Shown here: one piece after another, positions 30,427-37,689 of the stretch | How positions within the stretch are numbered: the first letter of the stretch is position 1 | Layout: each line of letters begins with the position of its first letter | NCBI RefSeq assembly: GCF_025499425.1 | Contig: NZ_JAIMCB010000020.1 | Coordinates: forward strand, 1 to 61,309 | Source: Acidiferrimicrobium sp. IK | GTDB taxonomy: Bacteria; Actinomycetota; Acidimicrobiia; Acidimicrobiales; Palsa-688 | DNA length: 61,309 bases | Direction of reading: 5' to 3' | The notes under the pieces: model-generated | Seen by the model: the letters and a program-made list of their open reading frames with translations, nothing else | Databases searched by the model: none | Told to the model about the DNA's origin: nothing | Translations under genes and position numbers: made by a program

Positions 30427-30523
30427 AGGCCGGCCGGCGGGCTTACCCGGGCTCCGGCGTGGGTCAGGCCGGCCGGCGGGCTTACCCGGGCCCCGGCGTG
30501 GGTCAGGCCGGCCGGTGGGCTTC
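30427..30523. repeat. 39-bp tandem direct repeat, two copies and partial third
   Basis: The unit starts AGGCCGGCCGGCGGGCTTAC. Copies are at 30427-30465 and 30466-30504 and differ at one base (CTCC versus CCCC). A truncated third copy begins at 30505 and diverges after about 19 bases. It lies in the 132-base gap between two minus-strand genes. Confidence 0.85.
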
Positions 30524-31562
30524 AGGTCGGCCGGCGGGCGATGACCAAGTCCCGGGTGATGGTCCGATCGACCCGGTGGCTGAACGAATGACCCTCCGGC
30601 AGCTCGACGGCCTCCAGCCCGGCGGCGGTCACGGCCTCGGCCATCCGCTCGGGCGCCATGGTGCGGACGTTCCAGGCCAGGACCAGCGACCCTCCTGGAC
30701 GGAGCACCTCCCGCCAGACCGGGAGGGCGTCGGCGACCAGTTGATCGGGCCGGCGGGCCAGGCGGCCACCGGATCGACTCCCGTGAGCCACGCCGTATGG
30801 GAGGTCGCCGGCGATGATGTCGACGCTGCGGGCCCCGAAGTGCTCAACGCACGCGGCGGTGTCGTCGGCGACCATGACGATCTGCTGGCCGTCGCCGGCT
30901 CGCTGCGCCTCCTTGTCCGCCCACATCGACACCTCGATGCGGACCCCCGCCCCGATGGCCTTGCTTTGGCGGAGGCGTCGGCGCTCGACCGCGTGCTTGA
31001 GGCGCTTATCCTGCAGCCAGGTGGTGAAGAACGTCGCCCACGCCTCGACGTCGCGCCCGTCGAGGTCGACGCCGGCCGCGTCGTAGCCCCACATCACCGC
31101 CTGGTTGATCGTCGTGCCCCGCCCGCACAGCGGGTCCAGCACCCGCAGCCGGCGGGCGTCCTTGCCGGAGCGGGTGCAGGCAACCGCGACGTCGAGCAGC
31201 AGGGCGGTGAACTGGTCGTTGGTCCGCCCGGCGTAACGCGGGATGGTGATCAGGTCCTCGTCCCAGCGGTCCCGGGCTCCCCCGCCCCGGATCGGCCGCA
31301 GGCGACCGGCCGTCTCGATCTCGAACACCGCGTAGGTGGAGCTAAGCGCCCCGACCGCCACCAGGTCGTCTTCGCCCAGCGGGTCAGCGGCCTCGACGGT
31401 GAGGTAGCGCACCCCGCCGAAGGTGTCGATGCCGAGCCGGCCCAGCCGACCGCCCAGCGAGTAGCGGTCGACGAACGCCAGCTCGGCTGCTGCCAGGTCC
31501 ATCGCGGCGGCCGCGTAGACCCGGTTGGCGGAGGGGGCGGGCAGAATCGCGTAGCGGGGCAC
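30522..31562 (-). CDS. Putative SAM-dependent RNA/DNA methylase (TRM11-like)
   Basis: A 346-residue protein. The SAM-binding motif is RVLDPLCGRGTTINQAVMWGYDAAGVDLD (about 140-168), and the catalytic motif is GDLPYGV (a variant of the NPPY/DPPY type). These are features of the UPF0020/TRM11 family of exocyclic-amine methyltransferases. The N-terminal 110 residues do not match a THUMP domain that I can recognise. It is downstream of dnaB on the same strand, with a 21-base gap. Confidence 0.8.
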   Translation of the reverse strand: MPRYAILPAPSANRVYAAAAMDLAAAELAFVDRYSLGGRLGRLGIDTFGGVRYLTVEAADPLGEDDLVAVGALSSTYAVFEIETAGRLRPIRGGGARDRWDEDLITIPRYAGRTNDQFTALLLDVAVACTRSGKDARRLRVLDPLCGRGTTINQAVMWGYDAAGVDLDGRDVEAWATFFTTWLQDKRLKHAVERRRLRQSKAIGAGVRIEVSMWADKEAQRAGDGQQIVMVADDTAACVEHFGARSVDIIAGDLPYGVAHGSRSGGRLARRPDQLVADALPVWREVLRPGGSLVLAWNVRTMAPERMAEAVTAAGLEAVELPEGHSFSHRVDRTITRDLVIARRPT

Positions 31563-31583
31563 GGGTCAGCGTGGCGCGCCGGG

Positions 31584-32975
31584 CTAGACGCGCGCCATGT
31601 TGGCGAACCGGGTGAAGTGGTCGAGAAACGCCAGCTGCGCCTTGCCCGTCGGCCCGTTGCGGTGCTTGGCGACGATCACCTCGGCGGTCCCCCGGTCCGG
31701 GCTCTCGGGGTTGTACACCTCGTCGCGGTAGAGGAACATCACGACGTCAGCGTCCTGCTCGAGCGATCCCGACTCGCGCAGGTCGGCCAGGATCGGCCGC
31801 TTGTCGGCCCGCATCTCCAAGTTGCGCGACAGCTGCGAGAGGGCGATGACCGGGACCTCGAGCTCACGGGCCAGGATCTTGAGGCCGCGGCTGATCTCGG
31901 AGATCTCGACCTGACGGTTTTCGGCGTTGCGCCGCCCCGACATCAGCTGCAGGTAGTCGACGATGATCAACCCCAGGCCGCCCTGCTTGGCTTTCAGCCG
32001 GCGGGCCTTGGCCCGCAGCTCCATCACCGTCAGGTTGGGATTGTCGTCGATGAAAAGTGGCGCCTCCCCCAGTCGCCCGATGGCGTTGGAGATCTTCGGC
32101 CAGTCCGCTTCCACCAGCCGTCCGTTACGGATCCGGTTGGCGTCAACCCGGGCCTCGGCCACCAGCAGGCGCTGGGTGATCTCTGCGTGGCTCATCTCCA
32201 AGGAGAACAGCAGCACCGGCTGCTGGGCCTCCATCGCGGCGTGCGCGGCGATCCCGAGGGCGAAAGCCGTCTTGCCCATGGCGGGCCGGGCTCCCACGAT
32301 CAGCAGCGCCGATTTCTGCAGGCCAGACAAGCGCTCGTCCAAGTCGACGAAACCGGTCGGTACGCCGGTGACCGCCTCGCCCCGCTCGTAGAGCGCCTCC
32401 AGGCGGTCGAGGCTGTCCTCCAGCAGCTTGTTGAGCGGCTTGAGAGTGTCGGTGGTGCGCCGCTCGGCCACCTCGAACACCATCGTCTCGGCCTGGTCGA
32501 CCACCGCCTCGACGTCCTCAGGGGTGCTGTAGCCGAGCTCGGCGATCTCCCCGGCTACGCCGATCAGCCGGCGCAGCAGTGCGTGCTCCTCGATGATGCG
32601 GGCGTAGCGGCCGGCGTTGGCGGTGGCCGGCGTGTCGGCCTGCATAGACAGCAGCGTGGCCAAGCCGCCGACCGCCTCGAGGAGGCCGGCCCGGTTGAGC
32701 TCGTCGGCCACGGTGACAGGGTCGGCCGGTTCACCCTGGCTGTAAAGGGCGGTGATGGCGTCGAAGATGTGGCCGTGCGCCGGCTTGTAGAAGTCGTCGG
32801 TGCTGCAGGCCTCGACCGCGGAGGCGATCGCGTCGCGCGACAGCAGCATGGCGCCGAGGAGTGACTCCTCGGCTTGGAGGTTGTGCGGGGGGACCCGCCC
32901 GGGGGCGCTGCGCGGGGCAGCGCTGGACCGGCGGCGGGCGTCTTCGAGCGACTGCACCATGAGGGCTCTCACCAT
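31584..32975 (-). CDS. dnaB: Replicative DNA helicase DnaB
   Basis: A 463-residue hexameric helicase. The N-terminal domain begins PPHNLQAEESLLGAMLLS. The RecA-like domain has Walker A GARPAMGKTAFAL, Walker B VDYLQLMSG and the ending LDHFTRFANM. No intein is present; the length is that of an uninterrupted DnaB. It follows rplI across 205 bases that carry DnaA boxes and a hairpin. The loader is probably the DciA protein at 13.2-13.5 kb. The start may be ATG 32975 or the ATG 5 codons later. Confidence 0.97.
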   Translation of the reverse strand: MVRALMVQSLEDARRRSSAAPRSAPGRVPPHNLQAEESLLGAMLLSRDAIASAVEACSTDDFYKPAHGHIFDAITALYSQGEPADPVTVADELNRAGLLEAVGGLATLLSMQADTPATANAGRYARIIEEHALLRRLIGVAGEIAELGYSTPEDVEAVVDQAETMVFEVAERRTTDTLKPLNKLLEDSLDRLEALYERGEAVTGVPTGFVDLDERLSGLQKSALLIVGARPAMGKTAFALGIAAHAAMEAQQPVLLFSLEMSHAEITQRLLVAEARVDANRIRNGRLVEADWPKISNAIGRLGEAPLFIDDNPNLTVMELRAKARRLKAKQGGLGLIIVDYLQLMSGRRNAENRQVEISEISRGLKILARELEVPVIALSQLSRNLEMRADKRPILADLRESGSLEQDADVVMFLYRDEVYNPESPDRGTAEVIVAKHRNGPTGKAQLAFLDHFTRFANMARV

Positions 32976-33021
32976 GGCCGCTGGGCCTGTGGGGTGGCTA
33001 GTGGATCCTCAGGGGATCTCC

Positions 33022-33165
33022 TGTGGATAGCCGGGGGATAACCGAGCGGGGGTGTGGACGGCGGATGGCTCGGCACGGGACCCATTTTCCGCTAAGGGTG
33101 TGACATTTTTCGGCGGTGCCCAGGCGCGACAGGAGGCACCGGCGACCGGTGCCTCCTGTGGATAA
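33022..33165. promoter_or_regulatory. DnaA-box-like cluster between rplI and dnaB
   Basis: TGTGGATAA at 33157-33165 is a perfect box (reverse complement of TTATCCACA). TGTGGATAG (33022-33030) matches 8 of 9 and TGTGGACGG (33053-33061) matches 7 of 9. All three are in the same orientation in the gap upstream of dnaB. Confidence 0.5.
33130..33158 (-). terminator. Strong hairpin after rplI
   Basis: CAGGAGGCACCGG and CCGGTGCCTCCTG pair perfectly over 13 bp around a 3-base loop, 22 bases after the rplI stop codon. No U-run follows, which is common in high-GC actinobacteria. It may limit readthrough from rplI into dnaB. Confidence 0.6.
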
Positions 33166-33180
33166 CCTGTGGGTGAAGCT

Positions 33181-33627
33181 CTAGCCCTTGATGACCTCTA
33201 CGGTCACGCGGAACTCGACGTCGCTGTGGAGCTTCACCGGAATCTCGTGCGTGCCGAGGGTCTTGATCGGCTCGTCGAGGTGCAACCGGCGGCGGTCCAG
33301 CACGACGCTGGTCTGGTCGGCGACGGCCTCGGCCACGTCGGACGCGGTTATCGAGCCGAACAGCTTGTCGCCCGCTCCGGCCCGGGCCGGGATGCGGATT
33401 ACGACGGGCACCAAGGTGCGGGCGACGACCTCGGCCGCTTCGCGGTCCTTGGCGTCGCGCAGGTCGCGCGAGCGGCGCATGGCATTGGCCTGGGCGGTGA
33501 CGCCCGCAGTGGCCAGGATGGCGTGACCCTTCGGGAGCAGATAGTTGCGGGCGTACCCGTCGGCCACGTCGACGATGTCGCCCCGCTTGCCCAGGTTGGG
33601 CAGGTCGGCGCGCAGCACGATGCGCAT
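33181..33627 (-). CDS. rplI: 50S ribosomal protein L9
   Basis: A 148-residue protein of normal length. The N-terminal signature [36 protein letters not shown] is diagnostic, followed by the long connecting helix and a C-terminal rRNA-binding domain. The ATG overlaps the rpsR stop by one base (TGATG), so it is coupled to rpsR. Confidence 0.97.
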   Translation of the reverse strand: MRIVLRADLPNLGKRGDIVDVADGYARNYLLPKGHAILATAGVTAQANAMRRSRDLRDAKDREAAEVVARTLVPVVIRIPARAGAGDKLFGSITASDVAEAVADQTSVVLDRRRLHLDEPIKTLGTHEIPVKLHSDVEFRVTVEVIKG

Positions 33628-34043
33628 CAGGCGTCCACCTCCTCGAGCTCGGTGTCGTCGGCGTCATCCGCCCCGACCTCGACGTCGCTCGTGGTCTCCT
33701 CGCGGTCCTCGCCGCGCTCGCCGTCGCGACGGCCGCCGCCGCTGCGGGGCCCGCGGCCGGGACCGCGCTCGCTGACGGTGCGCTGCGTGTAGGGCAGCAG
33801 CGCCAGCTCGCGGGCGGTCTTGATCGCCACCTGAACGTCGCGCTGGTGCTGGGCGCAGTTGCCCGTCACCCGGCGGGCCCGGATCTTGCCCCGGTCGCTC
33901 ATGAACCGGCGCAGCAGGTTGACGTCTTTGTAGTCGACCCAGTCGATGTGCTCCTTGCAGAAGATGCACACCTTCTTCTTGCCGCGGGGACGGGAATCTT
34001 TGACGGTCCGCTTACCGCGGTCCCGATCGTTGTTGCGTGCCAT
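33627..34043 (-). CDS. rpsR: 30S ribosomal protein S18 with long charged C-terminal extension
   Basis: A 138-residue protein. The S18 core (about 20-88) shows the Cys-rich, zinc-binding form: [24 protein letters not shown], then [28 protein letters not shown]. The core ends near residue 88, where most S18 proteins stop. About 50 further residues form a basic Gly/Arg stretch followed by an acidic Asp/Glu tail ([15 protein letters not shown]). The tail is in frame, has the same GC-rich codon use and overlaps the rplI start, so it is genuine coding sequence. It lies 3 bases after ssb. Confidence 0.95.
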   Translation of the reverse strand: MARNNDRDRGKRTVKDSRPRGKKKVCIFCKEHIDWVDYKDVNLLRRFMSDRGKIRARRVTGNCAQHQRDVQVAIKTARELALLPYTQRTVSERGPGRGPRSGGGRRDGERGEDREETTSDVEVGADDADDTELEEVDA

Positions 34044-34046
34044 CGC

Positions 34047-34604
34047 TTAGAAAGGCTCCTCTTCGTACTGGTAGTCGCCCTGCGGCGCCTCGTTGCCGGC
34101 CGGACGTGGCGCAGGTGCGCTGCCGCCGCTGTTGTAGCCGCCCCCGGACTGCTGGGCGCCGCTGTTGTAGCCGCCCCCGGACTGCTGGGCGCCGCTGCTG
34201 TAGCCGCCCCCGGACTGCTGGGCGCCGCCGTCAGGCCCGCGCCGCTCGTTGCGGCTGATCTGCGCCGTCGCGTAGCGAAGGCTGGGGGCTACCTCGTCGG
34301 CGACGATCTCGATCTTCGAGCGCTTCTCGCCGTCCTGGTTTTCCCAGGACCGCTGATCGAGGCGGCCTGAGACCACCACACGGGTGCCTCGGGTGAGTGA
34401 CTGCGCGGCGTTCTCTGCCAGCTCGGCCCAGCAGACGACATCGAAGAACGACGTCGCTTCGTTCCACTCCTGGGTCTGACGATTCTGCCACCGGCGGTTG
34501 ACCGCCACGCCGAAGCTGGCGGTGGCCTGGCCGGAAGGGGTGAATCGCAGTTCCGGGTCGCGGGTCAGGTTGCCGACGATCGTGACTGCGCTGTTGGTTG
34601 CCAT
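34047..34604 (-). CDS. ssb: Single-stranded DNA-binding protein with repeated Gly/Gln linker
   Basis: A 185-residue SSB. The OB fold (about 1-110) has SAVTIVGNLTRDPELRFTPSG and VWCAE-like text (FFDVVCWAELAENAAQSL). The linker contains three copies of an 11-residue unit (GAQQSGGGYNS type), encoded by a 33-bp repeat at about 34115-34220. The conserved acidic tip EEEPF ends the protein and would bind partners such as RecO, PriA and the clamp loader. It is between rpsF and rpsR, as in most bacteria. Confidence 0.97.
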   Translation of the reverse strand: MATNSAVTIVGNLTRDPELRFTPSGQATASFGVAVNRRWQNRQTQEWNEATSFFDVVCWAELAENAAQSLTRGTRVVVSGRLDQRSWENQDGEKRSKIEIVADEVAPSLRYATAQISRNERRGPDGGAQQSGGGYSSGAQQSGGGYNSGAQQSGGGYNSGGSAPAPRPAGNEAPQGDYQYEEEPF

Positions 34605-34606
34605 GG

Positions 34607-34963
34607 CTACGCTCCCTGTGTCGGGGCAGCCGCCGCTCCGTCACTGACGGTCGGACGGGCTGCACGACCGGCCACCTTGTCCGGCAGCCGGATCACCTTG
34701 TGGCGGACCACCTCGTCCGCGAGACCGAGCATCCGGTCGAGCTCGGCCATGGCGACCGGCTCGGCTGACGTCTCGATGAGGGCGTAGTACCCCTCGGAGC
34801 GATGATTGACCTCGTAGGCGAAGCGACGCTTCCCCCATCGGTCGACCTTGCCCACGGTGCCGCCGTTGGCGGTGATCAGGGCCGTTGCCCGGTCGATCGT
34901 GGCCCGGATGACCTCGTCATCCAGTCCGGCGTCGACGATGACCATGACTTCGTAGGGCCTCAT
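34607..34963 (-). CDS. rpsF: 30S ribosomal protein S6
   Basis: A 118-residue protein. The conserved start MRPYEVMVIVDAGLDDE is preceded by GGAGGA 10 bases upstream, so ATG 34963 is chosen over an upstream in-frame start at 34996. WGKRRFAYEVNHRSEGYYALI is the typical core. The last 20 residues are an Ala-rich extension. It is the first gene of the rpsF-ssb-rpsR-rplI operon. Confidence 0.96.
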   Translation of the reverse strand: MRPYEVMVIVDAGLDDEVIRATIDRATALITANGGTVGKVDRWGKRRFAYEVNHRSEGYYALIETSAEPVAMAELDRMLGLADEVVRHKVIRLPDKVAGRAARPTVSDGAAAAPTQGA

Positions 34964-35106
34964 GGGCCTCACACTCCTCCCTCTGGACCCGGCCACGGTG
35001 GGCTCGGGGCTCCGGTCTCTCCGGAGCAGGGCTCAATTAGCTCGGTAATCGTACTCGACGCGCCGTGTCCACGGCCTTCAGCTTGGCAGGGGGGTGTGAC
35101 GGTCCC

Positions 35107-35817
35107 TCAACCGATGCAGGGACCGCCCGCGTGGATCACGGATCCGGGCCCGATCCCCAGTGCGTGCAGGGTCCCCTTCGGAACCTCGAGGGCGCTCGAG
35201 TACGGCTGGGGGGCGCTGTAGTGGGGGCAGCCGCCCGCGGCGCGTGACGGGCAGGGGACGAGGTCCCGCTCCCCGACCCACCGTCCGCCCGCGTCGAACC
35301 AGGCGATCGACAGCGGCATCGGCGTCTCGTACATGTAGAAAACCTCGGTGCTCGGTCCGGGGAACCGGAACAGCATCCCGGCGTAGCGCCCGAGCGAGCT
35401 GCGCCCCATGAGACCCCGGTCCCGCTGCGCCGCGGTCGATGCCAGGAGGGCACACGACGCCCGGAAGGTCGTCGGGAGCCCAGGCCCCGGCGTCACGGTG
35501 AAGGAGATCTGCTCGAAGCCGGGGACGTCACCGGCGGGGACGGTCGCGTCCGGGGCTACGAGGGTGGCCCGGGCCGCGGTCCCGGACCCGACGGCGAAGA
35601 AGCCGACGACCCCCGCTGCCAGCACCACCCAAGCGGCGCGCCGCACCGCGCCGAGGAGCCGAGGCGAGGACGGGTCGAGGTTCCAATCGGGCACGCCCCA
35701 TGCTGGCAGCTGCGCCGACCCGAAACGTTGCGCCGACCGACCGACCGGCCGGCCGACCGACCGGCCAGGACGTGGACTGTCCGGGACGGTCACAGGTTCC
35801 GTTTCCGGTGGCGCCAC
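35107..35817 (-). CDS. DUF192 family membrane-anchored protein
   Basis: A 236-residue protein. A Pro/Arg-rich leader and one membrane helix (about 63-80, WVVLAAGVVGFFAVGSG) precede the DUF192 domain: RDRGLMGRSSLGRYAGMLFRF, FYMYETPMPLSIAWFDAGG and SALEVPKG. The family often lies near envelope genes; its function is unknown. Four Cys residues are in the exported part. The annotated ATG may be too far upstream, because the first 50 residues overlap no conserved sequence; a GTG near residue 42 (VPDWNLDP) is another option. Confidence 0.82.
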   Translation of the reverse strand: MAPPETEPVTVPDSPRPGRSVGRPVGRSAQRFGSAQLPAWGVPDWNLDPSSPRLLGAVRRAAWVVLAAGVVGFFAVGSGTAARATLVAPDATVPAGDVPGFEQISFTVTPGPGLPTTFRASCALLASTAAQRDRGLMGRSSLGRYAGMLFRFPGPSTEVFYMYETPMPLSIAWFDAGGRWVGERDLVPCPSRAAGGCPHYSAPQPYSSALEVPKGTLHALGIGPGSVIHAGGPCIG

Positions 35818-35831
35818 CTAGGCTGCCGGTC

Positions 35832-36164
35832 GTGACCCCCGCGCGCGCCCGGCTGCTGTTGGGTGTCGACGCGACCGCGTCGAGGGGACAGATCGAAGCG
35901 GCGTTCCGGCGGAGGGCGTGGTCGCTGCACCCGGACCGGGGCGGCAACGCCACCCAGTTCGCGGACGTGGCGGCCGCCCGAACGCTCCTGTTGGGTCATG
36001 TCAGTGCGCCGGCGTCTCCCGCCGGTGCGAGGGCCACGTCGGCGGTGTCGGTCGTTTCCGACGCGGCCCTGTTGCGTCAGCTGGTGGCCGGCGCGCTGGG
36101 GCGCTGGGTTGGGCGCTACACCGCCAGTCGCCGGCGGCCTCCAACCGGCCGCCGGGTTCAGTGA
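35832..36164 (+). CDS. Short J-domain protein
   Basis: A 110-residue protein. It has LLLGVDATASRGQIEAAFRRRAWSLHPDRGGN, which is helices I-II of a J domain with HPD. Helix III is short (FADVAAARTLLL), and the C-terminal part lacks the G/F and zinc regions of DnaJ. The GTG at 35832 is preferred because TAGGCT 8 bases upstream may be its -10 box; an upstream open frame has no conserved sequence. A co-chaperone role with a DnaK is likely. It is divergent from the DUF192 gene with 14 bases between starts. Confidence 0.7.
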   Translation: MTPARARLLLGVDATASRGQIEAAFRRRAWSLHPDRGGNATQFADVAAARTLLLGHVSAPASPAGARATSAVSVVSDAALLRQLVAGALGRWVGRYTASRRRPPTGRRVQ

Positions 36165-36328
36165 CGTCCGTCACCTTCGGTGGGTCGCCGGACGTGTCGC
36201 CCGGCTGGAGCCGCTCTGGGCCCGGACGCGCAACCACCGCCCGCGAAGCGGACGGTGGTCACAGCGTTCGGGCGGCGTGCGCTCACCCAGTGGGGGACCC
36301 GTAGACGGGCTCCTCACGACGACGGGGT

Positions 36329-36496
36329 TCAGTCCTTGTGCAGGACCGAGCCCAGCTTGTCCTTGGTCGCGTCGACAGCGTCCTTGGCCTTGCCGCCAAC
36401 CTGATCGAGCTTGCCCTCGGCCTTGAGATTGTCGTTGCCCGAGAGGTCGCCGGCCGCTTCCTTGACCTTGCCCTTGGCATCGTCGACGTTGCTCAT
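36329..36496 (-). CDS. CsbD family stress protein
   Basis: A 55-residue, highly charged protein with DDAKGKVKEAAGDLSGNDNLKAEGKLDQVGGKAKD, the CsbD repeat pattern. CsbD-like proteins are general-stress-induced in Bacillus and are common in actinobacteria. GGAGGA is 9 bases upstream of the ATG. Further upstream on the coding strand lies GTTTC, then GGGAAGAT about 16 bases later, reminiscent of a SigB-type promoter but not strong enough to call. Confidence 0.85.
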   Translation of the reverse strand: MSNVDDAKGKVKEAAGDLSGNDNLKAEGKLDQVGGKAKDAVDATKDKLGSVLHKD

Positions 36497-36629
36497 GCGA
36501 TCACTCCTCCAAAACAGCTACGACACCGCCGATAAGCGGTGCGGCCACGATGGCCTCGCTCATGTATCTTCCCGTCGAACGGGGAGGAGAAACCCGCGCA
36601 ATGTCCCGGCGGCCGCCCAGGCGAATGCG

Positions 36630-37457
36630 CTAGATCAGCGCCTCTGCGACGTCGGCGCGCAGGTGGTAGCTCTCGGAGTCGGATGGGAAAGCCCGGCTCC
36701 TGACGTCGGCCGCATAGGACGCCAGGCCCTCGATGGCGGCGGCCCGCAGGTCGGCGTAGCGACGCACAAACTTCGGGGCCACCGCATACTCACCGCCGCC
36801 GAAGCCCAGCACGTCGTGCCAAACGAGCACCTGGCCGTCGCACGCCGGGCCGGCACCGATCCCGATTGTGGGAACGTCCACCGCGCCGGTTACGAGGCGG
36901 GCCACTTCGGTAGGGATCCCTTCCAGCACCAGCGAGAAGCATCCGGCCGCGGCCAGGGACTTGGCGTCGTCGATGACCTGACGGGCCGCCTCGACCCCCT
37001 TTCCCTGCACCTTGAAGCCACCCATCGCATGGAAACTCTGGGGGGTCAGCCCGAGATGACCCATCACCGGGATCTCGGCGTCTACGAGCGCCTCGATCAC
37101 CGGCACCCGCTTGCTGCCGCCCTCCAGCTTGACCGCTTGGGCACCGGCGCGCACCAGGCGCCCGGCGTTGAGCACCGCGTCTCGGCGTGACGTGTGGTAG
37201 CTCAGCCAGGGCAGGTCCGCCACGATCAGCGCGTGGGGCTTGGCCCGAGCCACCGCCGCGGTGTGGTGCACCATGTCGTCCACGGTCACTTGAAGGGTGT
37301 CGGCGTACCCGAGGACCGTCATCGCCACCGAGTCCCCCACCAGCAGGAGGTCGACTCCCGCCTCGTCGGCGACGCGCGCCCCGGGGGCGTCGTACGCGGT
37401 GACCATCACGAGCGGGTCGGCACCCTTGCGGGCGCGTACTTCCGGCACGGTCGTCAT
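36630..37457 (-). CDS. panB: 3-methyl-2-oxobutanoate hydroxymethyltransferase
   Basis: A 275-residue enzyme that makes ketopantoate in pantothenate/CoA synthesis. Diagnostic segments are VTAYDAPGARVADEAGVDLLLVGDSVAMTVLGY, HLGLTPQSFHAMGGFKVQGK, VLEGIP and GIGAGPACDGQVLVWHD, which include the Mg2+-binding Asp residues. The ATG at 37457 has GGGAGG 6 bases upstream and is preferred over an in-frame ATG at 37487. Confidence 0.96.
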   Translation of the reverse strand: MTTVPEVRARKGADPLVMVTAYDAPGARVADEAGVDLLLVGDSVAMTVLGYADTLQVTVDDMVHHTAAVARAKPHALIVADLPWLSYHTSRRDAVLNAGRLVRAGAQAVKLEGGSKRVPVIEALVDAEIPVMGHLGLTPQSFHAMGGFKVQGKGVEAARQVIDDAKSLAAAGCFSLVLEGIPTEVARLVTGAVDVPTIGIGAGPACDGQVLVWHDVLGFGGGEYAVAPKFVRRYADLRAAAIEGLASYAADVRSRAFPSDSESYHLRADVAEALI

Positions 37458-37531
37458 CTGGTTCCTCCCATGTCCGTCCAGCGCCACTCGGCTGCCGGCG
37501 GTACGCCGAGGCTATCCCTATCCTGCGAAGT

Positions 37532-37684
37532 GTGCGCTGTGACATGTGCGGTGGCGACGCCGAAGACCTCGAGGACGTCAACCGGGTGTACCTCCTCCCC
37601 GAACCCCAGCAACTCGACGACGTGGAACGGTGGTGCTTCTCGTGCCGCTCCCAGTATCCGCACGAGCCGGCCGCCCCGGCCTAG
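37532..37684 (+). CDS. Small zinc-ribbon protein
   Basis: A 50-residue protein. It has CDMCGG near the N-terminus and CFSCRSQYPHE near the C-terminus, two CxxC knuckles that could bind one zinc ion. GTG start; TATCCT at 37519-37524 could be a -10 box giving a leaderless mRNA. It is divergent from panB and ends 5 bases before the convergent ponA stop. The frame is short, but the symmetric Cys pairs and tight packing support a real gene. Function unknown. Confidence 0.6.
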   Translation: MRCDMCGGDAEDLEDVNRVYLLPEPQQLDDVERWCFSCRSQYPHEPAAPA

Positions 37685-37689
37685 GCCGC

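Noticed and set aside
30396..32864. An 822-codon plus-strand open frame over the methylase and dnaB genes
   Set aside because: It is antisense to dnaB and the methylase. Part of it is the 39-bp repeat, and no domain is seen.
31584..32975. Intein in DnaB
   Set aside because: The protein is of normal length, and Walker A and the following motifs are continuous.
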